Positions 10,148-19,890 of a stretch of DNA of 64,000 nucleotides are shown one piece after another. The notes under the pieces were generated by a model. The model was not told where the DNA came from. It searched no databases and saw only the letters and a program-made list of their open reading frames with translations. Position 1 is the first letter of the stretch. Each line of letters opens with the position of its first letter. The position numbers and the translations under genes are program-made. Source of the stretch: Sulfuriferula sp. AH1 (GTDB taxonomy: Bacteria > Pseudomonadota > Gammaproteobacteria > Burkholderiales > Sulfuriferulaceae); the NCBI RefSeq assembly GCF_002162035.1, contig NZ_CP021138.1, positions 434,001 through 498,000 of the forward strand, written 5' to 3'.

Positions 10148-13100
10148 TCAGGCTGCGTAAGCTTTGTCGGTGAGCTCCACGATCTTGGCAAGTACCACAT
10201 CTTCCTGGAACGGTTTGCCCAAATACGCATTCACCCCGAGATTCATTGCGTGTTCGCGATGCTTGTCTGCGGTGCGCGAAGTGATCATGATGATGGGAAT
10301 ATGCGCCAGTCTGTGATCGGCACGCATTACTTTGGTAAGCTCGAAACCATCCATGCGCGGCATTTCGATGTCGAGCAACATCAGATCAGGCAGGGTATTT
10401 TGCAGTATCTGCAAGGCATCCACGCCGTCCTTGGCGGTAATGACTTCGTAGCCTTCGCGGACGAGCATGCGGGTAGTGATTTTGCGCACGGTCAGCGAGT
10501 CATCGACTACCATCACGGTTTTCGCTGTGGTCATCTGGTCTACGGCTGCCATTGGCGTACGGCTGATACGTTGCCGTACTTGTGCGCCCTGACGTTGCGC
10601 CAGTTGTACCGGATTGAGGATCAGGACGATTTGACCGTTACCCATCACGGTTGCACCGGCGATGCCGAGTACGCCGGCCAGTTGCGGCCCTATGTTTTTA
10701 ATCACGATCTCACGGTTGCCGGTGAGGTGATCTACCAGTATGGCGACGCGCTGGTTACCGCTCTTCAATAACAGTACAGGACTGTATTGCTGTTGTATTG
10801 GCTGCGAGCCGATGTCGCCTAATAGATGCGGCAGATAGAAGAAATCGTAGTGATTGCCTTGCCAGTCAATGCTGCCTTGTCCGAGCAGTTCATCGAGTTG
10901 GGTGGTTTTGTATTCCTGCACTTGTTCTACCATGGACGAAGAGATCGCATACAGGCGGTCGCCTACAGTGACCATGACCGTTTGGGTAACTGCCAGCGTA
11001 AGCGGCAAATACACGGAGAACTGTACTCCTTTGCCCATTTCCGATGCGATATCAATGCGTCCGCCGAGCTGGCTGATCTCGTTTTTAACCACGTCCATGC
11101 CCACGCCGCGGCCGGATAACGTAGTGATGGATTCCGCAGTGGAGAAGCCGCTGGCAAAAATCAATTGCATTAGTTCGTCGGCAGTCAATTCTGCATCGGG
11201 CGAGATTAATTCACGACTGATCGCTTTGGCCCGGATAGCCTGCAAATCAAGGCCACGGCCATCGTCGCGCAGTGCGATGACAACCTCGTTACCTTCTTGC
11301 CGGGCGTACAGCACGATCTCGCCGTATTCGGACTTTCCTGCTGCCAGCCGCTCGCCAGGCATTTCGATGCCATGAGCAACTGAATTGCGCAGCAGGTGTT
11401 CCAGCGGTGCGACCATTTTATCGAGTACGCTACGGTCGAATTCAACGTGTTCCCCAATCAGTTGCAGACTGGCTTTCTTGCCCAGATCCTTGGCAGCAAG
11501 GCGAACGGTTCTATGCAGACGGTCGGAAATGCTGGATAAGGGCACCATGCGAATATGCATCAGCGCTTGCTGCAAATCTTTCGCCAGACGGCCTTGCTGG
11601 TTGATGGCTGCGTCGGTTTCATTCAATCCGACGGTCAGGTTTTGTTGCACAGTGCCGATGTCATTGACGCTTTCCGCAATCATGCGGGTAAGTTCCTGCA
11701 GGCGGGTAAAACGGTCGAATTCGAGCGGATCGAATTCTGCATCTTCATTGCGCATGAGGGACAATGTCGACTGCATCTGACTTTCGGCCTGGATTTCCAG
11801 TTCGCGCAATTGCGCGCGCAGGCGGCTGATGTTTTCGTTCAGTTCCAGCGTGCCGGTTTTGATATTGGCTACGCTGCTTTCCAGCCGCGAACGGGCAATA
11901 TTTATTTCGCCGGCCTCGTTGACCAAACGGTCGACCGTATCGGCGCGCACGCGCAGCGTTTGAGCGTTGGCTTCGGCGTCAACCGAGGCAATCTGATTAT
12001 TTTGCATCATGACAGCTTGAGGCGCAGTAACCATGCCGTCTTTAGACGCGTGATCTGCGGTTACCGCGGGCGCTTGGTCTGGATTGCGTAATTGTTCGAC
12101 CGCTATGTTCAGCTGGTCTATCTGAGCCTCAAAACGTTCGAAGTCATGTGCGCCAAAGTTTTGCTTGGTGATGGCATCGATGATTTCTGTTTCCAGCACA
12201 TGGGTAAGTTCACCCAGACGCATGGCACCTGCCATCCGCGCGCTGCCTTTGAGCGTGTGCAATAGTCGCTGCAGATTGGCTTGTTCTTCGCCTTGGGGCA
12301 GCTGTTGCCAATTGCGAATGGACTTTTCGATTGCCGGCATCAGATCAGCGGCTTCTTCGAGGAAGATTGGCAGGAGCTGCTCGTCCACATCGTCCGTAAC
12401 CGTGATGTGGTGATGCGATGGTTCGTCGCTAGGCAGTAATAATTTTTCCAGAGTCGAGGTGATATGTGGGGATTGCGCTTCGGCCTCCACTGCCCCCACC
12501 TCGTCGCGGGCAAGGTCGCTATTGTCGTCAGAAGTCGACTCGGCAACGTCGGATTCACTGGCTAGCAGCGTATCGTCAGATGACGGATGACTGAGTTGCG
12601 CCTGGGCTTTGTCGAGCAGGGCGACCAGCTCAGGCGCAGCTTGCGGAGCCTCCTGTTTGCGGATGCTATGGAGCATGCTGGCGATATGCGTGATCGCGAG
12701 GTCGGCGGCATTCTCATGGTGGGGGAGCGGTGCAGCGTTGACATGCAGACGATTCAGCCAGCCTTCCAGCGCATGGGCAAGTTCTGCAATGGGCTTGAAT
12801 CCGGTCAAACCGGCAATGCCCGCCAGGGTGTGGGCAGCCCGCATGAATTCGTAACTGACGGCTTCATGGGGGTGATTTTGCAAGCGGGTAAATTCCTCGC
12901 GCAGGGTATGGTAATGCTGATCGGCTTCACGCAGGAAAATATCGAGCAGCATTGGCGAGATCAGGTTGGTGCCAATCGCTATGCGCTCATCTGCCGGTTC
13001 ATGCGTGAGCGTGTCGTCTGTCGGAGGCAGTATCTGTTCCGTGGCATGAATCGGCTCTGCCGGTTCGGCGGCAATATCGCTGACGTCATCGCTTGCGATT

Positions 13101-15844
13101 GCGCTGTCAGCGGTATCATGTGACGGATTTTCTCCATCACTGTCGCCGGCCATGGCAGTATCATCGCTTGTGTGGGCTTCTGGGGCGCTTGTGTCGATCG
13201 CGGAAACCGGCGTTTCTTCATGGAGCACCGCGATTTCCGGGAGTCCGGAATCCATTGCATCAGGTGCGCTCGGCGTTTCGGCAGCGATTTCTGCAAAATC
13301 GGTATCCGTGTGTTCGGTTACCTGCTTGACTGGCGGGGTGTGCGTCATTACCTCTGCATCAGTGGGTTCGGTTTTTGCAGCACTCGGCATTATTTCGACT
13401 GCCTGCTCAGCAAGATCAGGGTGGTCGACAGTTTCCGGGGTTAATGATGTGCGCAATTGATCGGCTTGCGTACTCAGGGCTGCATAATCGACGCTTACCG
13501 GCTCGCCGGTTTTGAGCGCATCGACCCAGCTGGAGAATAACTGGTGAGCGCGGTTGAGGAATGAAGTTAATTCCGGTGTCGCATTTTTTTCTTCATGCAG
13601 CCATTGGTTGAGCAGTTGTTCAACCGACCAGGCTGTTTCGCCGAGTTCATGGAGTTCTACCATGCGGCCGCTACCCTTCAGCGTATGGAAGCTGCGGCGC
13701 ACAGTACGCAATGATTCGCCATCATGCGGTTGCTGGGCCAGGGTTTGCAATTCATGCTGAATGGTTGACAGCACTTCGGTGGCTTCTTCCAGAAATATTT
13801 CCAGCAGCTCTGCGTCGATTTCATGTGCAGCGATTTCAGCCGGTCTGGATTCGTCGTGTCCTTGCGACTCTCCTGCCATATGGCTGGCCAGCTCGTTTAA
13901 TGCTTGCGCGCTTTGGCCGGCGTTGATCTGTTGCAGGACTTCGGCAGTTTGCAGTTTAAGGGCCTGATCTCCTACCAGTTCGGCATCCTGATTGATTTCG
14001 CGCAGGGTTTCAACGAGCTTTTTTTTTGCATCCTCCTCATCAGGATTCTGTTGCCAGGCGTCCAGTTGATGATGCAAGTCAGCCTTGAGTGAATCGAGCT
14101 CATCCTCGACTCGTTCTTCATCAGGGTGCGCTGTGACATCATCCGCGATCAGGCCAAACTGTTTGAGGATGGGTTGCAGGATGCTGGCAGCATCCTGGCG
14201 CTGATAACGTTGTGCATCGACATACAGGCTAATGCTGCTGATGGCATCGGCAATAACGGGAAATTGCGATTCATCAACGGCAATCGCCGGGTCGCGCAAT
14301 TGCCGTATTATTTCCTGAGTGCGTTCCAGCACCTGATTCGCAGCATCGAGTTGCATGATGCTGAGTGCGCCGTGAATCTCGGTTAACGGACGATCCAGTT
14401 CTGCAATGAGCTGTCTGTTATGGAAGTTGTCGCGGAAGAAATTATCCAGCGCTTCTTCGATTTTCTGCACGTTGATTTGAATTTCCTGAGCGACTTGGGC
14501 CATGAGCAGTTTTTCTTGCGCTTGCCGGGAGAATTCATCAAGTAACGGCACTTCCGCAATGTCGGCTATGTCGGTTTCGGCATAGGCTGCTGCACGCAAT
14601 CGCTGGCTTTGTACTTCCGCCTGGTGAACCAGTTCGCCGCTGATGTTTTCGTAATGCTCCAGATTATTCTGGATGAGCAGCAACGCCGTCGCTACTTCCA
14701 GGCTAATGGCTTCATAGCGCTGTTTGGGTAACTGCATGTAATCGCACGCAACGTTGCTGATTTCGGCTACCAGTTGCGAAATCGGGGTATTGTTCAGGGT
14801 GTCGGTCAGATCCTTTAACTCGTTCAGCTGAATCTGAAATTGGCTCAAACTGTCCTGATTGCCGGAGACGAATTTGATCCAGGCTTCCTTGGCGCTGCCA
14901 ACCGTGGCTAACAGTTGTTTGAGAAGCGGGCGCAGCGCACTGATTTCATCAATCGAGCCGGTTTGCTGCGGAATCAGATGCGACAGATTGAAAGTGTTTT
15001 TGACTTCGGCAATGTGCTCATTGATGTCACGGCTTTGTGCGACAAAGTACAGCAAATCCCGCAGCAGGCGTTCAGCAATCTTGTGCGATCCTTCGATGTG
15101 ACGCCGCATTTGCAAATCGATACGCCCGCATAGCTGTTTGACCGCAAAGGTTGGCTCGATGGAATGATTGAGCAGACAATCGACAAACGCGCTGGCACCC
15201 CACCAGAAAGTCCGGCTCGCAGGTATGCTCATTCCGGTTTCTATGGCATGTACAGCCGAGCGCATGGTTGTCAGGCCTTGCTCGGTATTTTGTTGGCGCA
15301 GGAAATCCAGCAAGCCGCGTTGAAAGGCTGTTCGCGATTTTTTAATCAGCTGTGTCAGTTCTTCCGGGGAGAGATTCTGCTGGTCGACAGTGCGCGGTGC
15401 GCGATTAGCCATATCGGGAAAGAACAGGTCGCTGGCCGATGTTTGTGTAATGCCTTGTGCAGTTCTTAATTGCTGATAGATGGGGAGCAGTTGTAATTCA
15501 AGGTTGGGTTTGCCGTTGAGCAGTTCATCCAGGTAGTGTTCAATCTCATGGCAGGCATTGCCAACCAGATCAAGCATGGGCCGGTCGATAGCGAGATGGC
15601 CTGTTTCAAGTGCGCCCACCAGTTTCTCGATTTCCTGACATACCAAAGTGACGCCTTGTAAACCGACCATTGCGATTGCGCCGGTTACCTGATGCAGGTA
15701 GGTGCGCGCCTGGCGCAGTTTGGCGGGATCGTCTTCAGCCAGCTTGTATTGTTCCAAGATTTCGCTGGCTTGTCGCAAGGCGCGATCTATTTCATCTTTG
15801 ACCCAGCTGAGAGGTCCGATATCGTATTCTGGCGTCAAGCTCAT
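10148..15844 (-). CDS. chpA: ChpA/PilL-type hybrid CheA histidine kinase with response-regulator domain
   Basis: Large (1898-residue) signalling hub of the type IV pilus chemosensory (Pil-Chp) system, expected to take signals from PilJ through PilI and phosphorylate PilG and PilH. Order: Hpt-like modules around His51 (YLHQVTGAIAMVGL) and His491 (EIHGALSIM), canonical Hpt at His720 (HTLKGSGRM), a variant at His1005 (HTLAGIAGL), canonical Hpt at His1196 (HTLKGSARM), then CheA dimerisation and ATPase domains (HLLRNSVAHGIE, DDGRGLD, LSGRGVGMDVVKNE), a CheW-like domain, and a C-terminal receiver with Asp1825 in LLDIEMPRMDG. An acidic linker rich in Asp, Glu, Ser and Thr separates the Hpt repeats. 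It is last in the operon, after an attenuator-like hairpin. Confidence 0.95.
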   Translation of the reverse strand: MSLTPEYDIGPLSWVKDEIDRALRQASEILEQYKLAEDDPAKLRQARTYLHQVTGAIAMVGLQGVTLVCQEIEKLVGALETGHLAIDRPMLDLVGNACHEIEHYLDELLNGKPNLELQLLPIYQQLRTAQGITQTSASDLFFPDMANRAPRTVDQQNLSPEELTQLIKKSRTAFQRGLLDFLRQQNTEQGLTTMRSAVHAIETGMSIPASRTFWWGASAFVDCLLNHSIEPTFAVKQLCGRIDLQMRRHIEGSHKIAERLLRDLLYFVAQSRDINEHIAEVKNTFNLSHLIPQQTGSIDEISALRPLLKQLLATVGSAKEAWIKFVSGNQDSLSQFQIQLNELKDLTDTLNNTPISQLVAEISNVACDYMQLPKQRYEAISLEVATALLLIQNNLEHYENISGELVHQAEVQSQRLRAAAYAETDIADIAEVPLLDEFSRQAQEKLLMAQVAQEIQINVQKIEEALDNFFRDNFHNRQLIAELDRPLTEIHGALSIMQLDAANQVLERTQEIIRQLRDPAIAVDESQFPVIADAISSISLYVDAQRYQRQDAASILQPILKQFGLIADDVTAHPDEERVEDELDSLKADLHHQLDAWQQNPDEEDAKKKLVETLREINQDAELVGDQALKLQTAEVLQQINAGQSAQALNELASHMAGESQGHDESRPAEIAAHEIDAELLEIFLEEATEVLSTIQHELQTLAQQPHDGESLRTVRRSFHTLKGSGRMVELHELGETAWSVEQLLNQWLHEEKNATPELTSFLNRAHQLFSSWVDALKTGEPVSVDYAALSTQADQLRTSLTPETVDHPDLAEQAVEIMPSAAKTEPTDAEVMTHTPPVKQVTEHTDTDFAEIAAETPSAPDAMDSGLPEIAVLHEETPVSAIDTSAPEAHTSDDTAMAGDSDGENPSHDTADSAIASDDVSDIAAEPAEPIHATEQILPPTDDTLTHEPADERIAIGTNLISPMLLDIFLREADQHYHTLREEFTRLQNHPHEAVSYEFMRAAHTLAGIAGLTGFKPIAELAHALEGWLNRLHVNAAPLPHHENAADLAITHIASMLHSIRKQEAPQAAPELVALLDKAQAQLSHPSSDDTLLASESDVAESTSDDNSDLARDEVGAVEAEAQSPHITSTLEKLLLPSDEPSHHHITVTDDVDEQLLPIFLEEAADLMPAIEKSIRNWQQLPQGEEQANLQRLLHTLKGSARMAGAMRLGELTHVLETEIIDAITKQNFGAHDFERFEAQIDQLNIAVEQLRNPDQAPAVTADHASKDGMVTAPQAVMMQNNQIASVDAEANAQTLRVRADTVDRLVNEAGEINIARSRLESSVANIKTGTLELNENISRLRAQLRELEIQAESQMQSTLSLMRNEDAEFDPLEFDRFTRLQELTRMIAESVNDIGTVQQNLTVGLNETDAAINQQGRLAKDLQQALMHIRMVPLSSISDRLHRTVRLAAKDLGKKASLQLIGEHVEFDRSVLDKMVAPLEHLLRNSVAHGIEMPGERLAAGKSEYGEIVLYARQEGNEVVIALRDDGRGLDLQAIRAKAISRELISPDAELTADELMQLIFASGFSTAESITTLSGRGVGMDVVKNEISQLGGRIDIASEMGKGVQFSVYLPLTLAVTQTVMVTVGDRLYAISSSMVEQVQEYKTTQLDELLGQGSIDWQGNHYDFFYLPHLLGDIGSQPIQQQYSPVLLLKSGNQRVAILVDHLTGNREIVIKNIGPQLAGVLGIAGATVMGNGQIVLILNPVQLAQRQGAQVRQRISRTPMAAVDQMTTAKTVMVVDDSLTVRKITTRMLVREGYEVITAKDGVDALQILQNTLPDLMLLDIEMPRMDGFELTKVMRADHRLAHIPIIMITSRTADKHREHAMNLGVNAYLGKPFQEDVVLAKIVELTDKAYAA

Positions 15845-15907
15845 GGTTTTTCCTGTTTAGTTCGCTGAATGCGCTTTAAGCGATTTACTGTACGCTAACG
15901 TGTAAAA

Positions 15908-15941
15908 GGATGTTTTTCAAGATCTGCTATGAAAAACACCC
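15908..15941 (-). terminator. attenuator-like hairpin between pilJ and chpA
   Basis: On the minus strand a 12-bp stem (arms 15930-15941 and 15908-15919, loop of ten) is followed by TTTT. The single imperfect pair is a G-U on the minus-strand RNA but an A-C on the plus strand, so it favours minus-strand transcripts. It lies inside the pilGHIJ-chpA operon and could reduce chpA expression. Confidence 0.5.
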
Positions 15942-15954
15942 TTTATAAACAACG

Positions 15955-18087
15955 TTATGCTAATTTGAAACCGGAAATGGATTTTTTCAAATCAGCCGCG
16001 AGTGCTGTCAACTCACCAATTGAGGATGCGGTTTGTTGCGTACCGGCGGTGGTCTGCTCGGTAATTTGCTGGATATCCTGCATGGCCTGGGCAACCCTGG
16101 TTGCAGCAATGGCCTGGCTGTCCGTCACGGTCGAGATATTTTCGATCAGACTGGCGAGGTTACGTGACACCTGACCGATTTCGTTCAGCGCCTGACCTGC
16201 CGCATCGGAAAGTTTGGCACCTTCCACTACCCCCTGGGTACTGGTTTCCATGGCGGACACCGCATCCTGGGTATCGGATTGAATGGTCTTTACAATCGCA
16301 GCAATCTGCTTTGTTGCTTGTCCGGAACGTTCAGCAAGGCGTTGCACCTCTTCTGCAACCACGGAGAAACCGCGGCCGGCTTCTCCGGCCGCTGCCGCCT
16401 GAATAGCCGCATTAAGCGCCAGCACGTTGGTTTGTTCGGTAATGTCGGAAATCAGTTCCACAATTTCACCGATCTCTTGTGAGGATTCGCCCAGACGTTT
16501 AATGCGTTTTGAAGTTTCCTGGATGTTTTCACGGATGCTGTTCATGCCGCTAATGGAGTTTTCTACCGCCTTGGTACCTTTTTCCGCTGATTCCAGAGAT
16601 TGAGTTGCCACTTGTGCGGATTGAGTCGCGCTAGCCGACACTTCATTAATGGACTGGGAGATACCCAGAATAGCGGCCGATGTTTCTTCGATTTCCTGCG
16701 ACTGGCGCTGAGCAGCAGCCAGCAGCTCTTCGGAAATGGCTTGGGCTTGCAGCGTAGTGTTGGTCACCTTTTCCGTTGCGCGGTTAATCCCGGATACCAG
16801 GCCACGCAATTCGTCGATCGTGAAATTGATCGAGTCGGCAATAGCGCCGGTAATGTCTTCGGTCACAGTGGCGTTGGTGGTGAGGTCGCCGTCAGCCAGA
16901 TCGCCCAGTTCGTTCAGCAGACGCAAAATGGCTTCCTGGTTGCGCTTGTTCTCGGCTTCGCTCAATTGCACGCGGCGTTTGGACTCATTGATGTTCACAA
17001 AACCGAACAGCACCAGACTCGCCAGAGCCATCAAGCCGGATACGACAGCAATCATGTTGCCGATCGAGCCCAGGCTTTCATAGGCCTTGGCTGCGACTTG
17101 ACTGTCTTTCAGGATTTCGTCACTGGATTTGAAAATGGCCAGACTGGCCTGCTTGGTTTCAACCAGAGGCTGCATATTGCTCAGAATGCTGGTGACCGAG
17201 GCTTCGAACGGCTTGAATGCGGCAGTCAGCTCGCCTAATTTGTTGTGGGCATCGGTATCAGACAATGCTGCAATGTGCATACGTTCGCTGCCATCACGCA
17301 GGCCACGCAATGTTTCCTGGAACGTTGTCGTGTCTTTCCCCAGCTGGAAAGCCACATCCTGGTCGATCGCGTCAGATGCGGCAAGGGCGTTGGCATTTTT
17401 TGCCATGCGCTGGGTCAGCATGACCATCTGGCTGGCGAGCGTGGTTTCACGCTGGCCCAGATTGGCGTCCGTCATGCGGCCAACGAGCTGTTCCGAAATT
17501 TCCAGCAAGTCGTTAGTGCTGGAGTTGATGTTTTCAACGCTGCTATGCAATTCGACTAACGCTTTTTCCTGTTTCAGGATCTGATTGATCTGATTTTCAA
17601 CCGGAGTCCAGTCCTTCTTCAAGTCGGCGAGCAGGGGCTGAATCGATTTGGGTGAGGCGGGCAGGCTGATGCTGCCTTTGGTTATGGCGGTGAAGTCGTC
17701 TATGAATTGTTTTTCGCTGTCCTTGAGCTGGGCGAAAGCTTCACGGTTACCTGCGACAGCCTGTTGCGCACCTTTCGCAATCCGCTGTGAAAGCATCTGC
17801 ATTTCAGTTGCTTTGGTGATGTATTCCGTTTTGTTGCCAACCTGTATGCCGTTATAAACCAGCAGCACACCAGCCAGCACCAGGAAACCCAAGCCCGAGA
17901 CCATGGTCAGGATATATTGTTTCTCGATCGGCAAATGTCCGATCAATGGTGTTTCAGCGGCGGCGCTGTTGGACATTTTCTTCAGGCCGCTCATGATCAG
18001 TGTGGTGTTTTCCTGCTTCGATGCCTCCCTGCCGGATTTTCTGGGTTGGTGTTTCGGATTGATTAAGCTAAGCAGGTTAAAAGCCAT
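15955..18087 (-). CDS. pilJ: methyl-accepting chemotaxis protein PilJ
   Basis: Inner-membrane receptor for the type IV pilus chemosensory pathway. After a basic N-terminal tail, a first membrane segment ([20 protein letters not shown]) lies near residue 65. A periplasmic region of about 260 residues follows, with two PilJ-type helical repeats ([16 protein letters not shown] and [16 protein letters not shown]), then a second membrane segment ([20 protein letters not shown]), a HAMP-like part, and the signalling domain with the hairpin tip [20 protein letters not shown]. The 710 residues are normal for PilJ. Its upstream neighbours pilG, pilH and pilI and downstream chpA complete the pathway. 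Confidence 0.95.
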   Translation of the reverse strand: MAFNLLSLINPKHQPRKSGREASKQENTTLIMSGLKKMSNSAAAETPLIGHLPIEKQYILTMVSGLGFLVLAGVLLVYNGIQVGNKTEYITKATEMQMLSQRIAKGAQQAVAGNREAFAQLKDSEKQFIDDFTAITKGSISLPASPKSIQPLLADLKKDWTPVENQINQILKQEKALVELHSSVENINSSTNDLLEISEQLVGRMTDANLGQRETTLASQMVMLTQRMAKNANALAASDAIDQDVAFQLGKDTTTFQETLRGLRDGSERMHIAALSDTDAHNKLGELTAAFKPFEASVTSILSNMQPLVETKQASLAIFKSSDEILKDSQVAAKAYESLGSIGNMIAVVSGLMALASLVLFGFVNINESKRRVQLSEAENKRNQEAILRLLNELGDLADGDLTTNATVTEDITGAIADSINFTIDELRGLVSGINRATEKVTNTTLQAQAISEELLAAAQRQSQEIEETSAAILGISQSINEVSASATQSAQVATQSLESAEKGTKAVENSISGMNSIRENIQETSKRIKRLGESSQEIGEIVELISDITEQTNVLALNAAIQAAAAGEAGRGFSVVAEEVQRLAERSGQATKQIAAIVKTIQSDTQDAVSAMETSTQGVVEGAKLSDAAGQALNEIGQVSRNLASLIENISTVTDSQAIAATRVAQAMQDIQQITEQTTAGTQQTASSIGELTALAADLKKSISGFKLA

Positions 18088-18131
18088 CGTGTGTCTCCGC
18101 TGAATATTTTATTAGATTGGTTGAATTTGAA

Positions 18132-18641
18132 TTAAATGCCAACGGCAAGGAACTTGGGGTCGGTTACTAAAGCAGCCATATTCAGATTGTGCCAGATATC
18201 CCCGTTATCATCGCGATGAGTGCTGGAACACCAGGCTGATTGGTCATTGCCGGTTTCCGCTTGCATCTTGTTGATGTTGCGCAAACCCAGCGCCTGATCA
18301 ATAAGTAGTGCAGCATTGGTGGCAAAGCGCGGGTGCACAATCAGCAGCCTGTTATCCAGATTGCGCTGGATATTGCTTTGCCCGGCAAAACCCGGCAGAT
18401 CTATCACGCTAAATAATTTTCCGCGTATATTGGTTACGCCGAGAAACCATGTTTGTGTAAGCGGGACGCTGGCAAATGGGGATGGCGTGATTACTTCGCT
18501 TATTTCGGCCAGATCTATCAACCAGTTTTGCGTGCCAACCCGAATTGCAAGCCGGCTGTTGGCGGTTGATTGACTTGTTGCTATTTGCAATCGATCGCTT
18601 AGGTCCTGCTGAAACTGTTTGAGACTGACACGTTTTGACAT
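18132..18641 (-). CDS. pilI: CheW-like adaptor PilI
   Basis: A 169-residue CheW-domain scaffold that couples the receptor PilJ to the kinase ChpA in the cytoplasm. The typical fold markers are LAIRVGTQNWLIDLAEISEV at residues about 28-47 and WFLGVTNIRGKLFSVIDLPGF about 65-85. Position in pilG-pilH-pilI-pilJ-chpA identifies it as PilI, not a flagellar CheW; no flagellar gene is present in the window. It is 31 bases downstream of pilH and 44 bases upstream of pilJ, so the genes are probably one transcript. Confidence 0.92.
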   Translation of the reverse strand: MSKRVSLKQFQQDLSDRLQIATSQSTANSRLAIRVGTQNWLIDLAEISEVITPSPFASVPLTQTWFLGVTNIRGKLFSVIDLPGFAGQSNIQRNLDNRLLIVHPRFATNAALLIDQALGLRNINKMQAETGNDQSAWCSSTHRDDNGDIWHNLNMAALVTDPKFLAVGI

Positions 18642-18672
18642 GGTCGTAATTTAGTGAGGTAGGGGGATTTGC

Positions 18673-19035
18673 TTACAGCGAACGAATTTTTTGCAATAGC
18701 GCATTACCATCGACCGGTTTGATGATGTATTCAATCGCGCCTTGACGTAATCCCCAGATTTTGTCGGTTTCCTGATCCTTGGTCGTGCACAGGATGACAG
18801 GGATATGTTTCAGTTCTTCGTCCTTCGATAATGCACGTGTTGCCTGGAAGCCGTTAAGGCCGGGCATAACCACATCCATAAGAATCAGATCGGGCATGAT
18901 TTGCTTGGCTTTTTCCAGCGCTTCGGTACCGTTTTCTGCCAAATTGATCTGATAGCCTTGTTTGCTTAATAGGTCGGCAAGAAAAAAACGTTCGGTAGGG
19001 GAATCATCGACGATAAGTATTTTGTGTACTGCCAT
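18673..19035 (-). CDS. pilH: response regulator PilH (CheY-like)
   Basis: A single-domain CheY-like receiver of 120 residues. The acidic pocket and phosphoacceptor are in ILIVDDSPTER and DLILMDVVMPGLNGFQATR; the conserved Thr and Lys are in ILCTTKDQETD and IIKPVD. In the known Pil-Chp pathway PilH opposes or balances PilG, favouring pilus retraction or acting as a phosphate sink. It is the second gene of the operon, 14 bases after pilG. Assignment as PilH rather than PilG rests on gene order and on its shorter form. Confidence 0.93.
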   Translation of the reverse strand: MAVHKILIVDDSPTERFFLADLLSKQGYQINLAENGTEALEKAKQIMPDLILMDVVMPGLNGFQATRALSKDEELKHIPVILCTTKDQETDKIWGLRQGAIEYIIKPVDGNALLQKIRSL

Positions 19036-19049
19036 GGTTTACCTCAGTA

Positions 19050-19457
19050 TTAAATATTCGATTCATTAGTCGTTGGTGCATAACGCTGCACAGCCGTTAA
19101 TAATGTATCTTTAGTAAAAGGTTTGGTAAGGTATTCGTTGGACCCCACGATGCGGCCGCGGGCCTTGTCAAAGAGGCCGTCCTTGCTGGAAAGCATAATG
19201 ACCGGCGTGGCTTTGAAACGACTGTTTTTTTTGATGAGAGCGCAAGTTTGATAACCGTCCAGGCGTGGCATCATCACATCTACGAAGATGACATCAGGCT
19301 GCCGGTCGGTGATTTTGGCAAGGGCGTCAAAGCCATCCTCGGCGAGGATAATTTCGCAGCCAGCCTGTTGCAGAAATATTTCTGCGCTTCTGCGTATGGT
19401 GTTGCTGTCATCGATCACCATTACTTTAACGCCGTTCAGATTTTTAGTGTCGGTCAC
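19050..19457 (-). CDS. pilG: response regulator PilG (CheY-like)
   Basis: First gene of the Pil-Chp operon, a 135-residue CheY-like receiver. Motifs are VMVIDDSNTIRRSAEIFL, the phosphoacceptor in VIFVDVMMPRLDGYQTC and the switch residues in IMLSSKDG and YLTKPFTKD. In characterised systems phospho-PilG promotes pilus extension and interacts with FimV-type hubs, and a FimV-like gene is present at 52.4 kb. It starts at a GTG (19457) with a strong GGGGG Shine-Dalgarno. The GTG overlaps by 4 bases the stop of a small upstream frame that may be a leader peptide. Confidence 0.93.
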   Translation of the reverse strand: MTDTKNLNGVKVMVIDDSNTIRRSAEIFLQQAGCEIILAEDGFDALAKITDRQPDVIFVDVMMPRLDGYQTCALIKKNSRFKATPVIMLSSKDGLFDKARGRIVGSNEYLTKPFTKDTLLTAVQRYAPTTNESNI

Positions 19458-19555
19458 ACTGCCCCCAGTAATGATTTTTCAAATTTCTTGTAATTGGTAT
19501 GGATGATTAAGTTAGGGCCAGACCCGGTTTCATGATGTTTTTCGATTTTCATCAT
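19454..19555 (-). CDS. possible small leader ORF of the pilG operon
   Basis: A 33-codon frame beginning MMKIEKHHETG and ending KKFEKSLLGAV. Its TGA (19454-19456) overlaps the GTG start of pilG, the arrangement used in translational coupling. The same frame can start earlier, at an ATG at 19567. No good Shine-Dalgarno is visible for either start, and the region is AT-rich, so it may be chance. I do not recognise the peptide. It would be real if ribosome profiling or conservation in relatives showed it. Confidence 0.25.
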   Translation of the reverse strand: MMKIEKHHETGSGPNLIIHTNYKKFEKSLLGAV

Positions 19556-19642
19556 CTGATTAATCATAATTGCATTTTTAATCTTATTTTGCCATGCTGG
19601 CAAGTATTTATTATGAATTTTCCCGGGTCAGAAGGGTTTTAT

Positions 19643-19822
19643 CTAAACGGCTACCATTTCGAAGTCATCTTTACGGGCGCCGCATTCGGGGCAGGTCCAG
19701 TTAAGAGGCACATCTTCCCAGCGGGTACCGGCGGGAATGCCATCGGCAGGGCTACCTTGCGATTCGTCGTAAATATAACCGCAGACCACGCACATATAGC
19801 AATTGTAGGCTGATTCCATCAT
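19643..19822 (-). CDS. rubA: rubredoxin
   Basis: A 59-residue rubredoxin, an electron carrier with one iron held by four cysteines. The two binding loops are CVVCGYIYDESQG near residues 11-23 and CPECGARKDDFE near residues 44-55, with the usual PAGTRWEDVPLNW between them. The start may be Met1 or Met2 (ATGATG, 19817-19822). It is divergent from thiD and lies upstream of the pilG operon on the same strand, 185 bases before pilG; that gap holds only a weak inverted repeat and the small leader frame. No rubredoxin reductase or alkane hydroxylase is nearby, so the electron partners are unknown. Confidence 0.95.
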   Translation of the reverse strand: MMESAYNCYMCVVCGYIYDESQGSPADGIPAGTRWEDVPLNWTCPECGARKDDFEMVAV

Positions 19823-19890
19823 TTCTTCGCTTTTCAGTTAAAATACTCATTCTAATCCAGTTATACGCTTTTATGGCGTGGTTTTTTAAA

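Noticed and set aside
19589-19603. TTGCCA-TGC-TGGCAA palindrome as a terminator of the rubredoxin gene
   Set aside because: Six base pairs only, and the downstream run on the minus strand is A-rich (AATAAG). Too weak to list.
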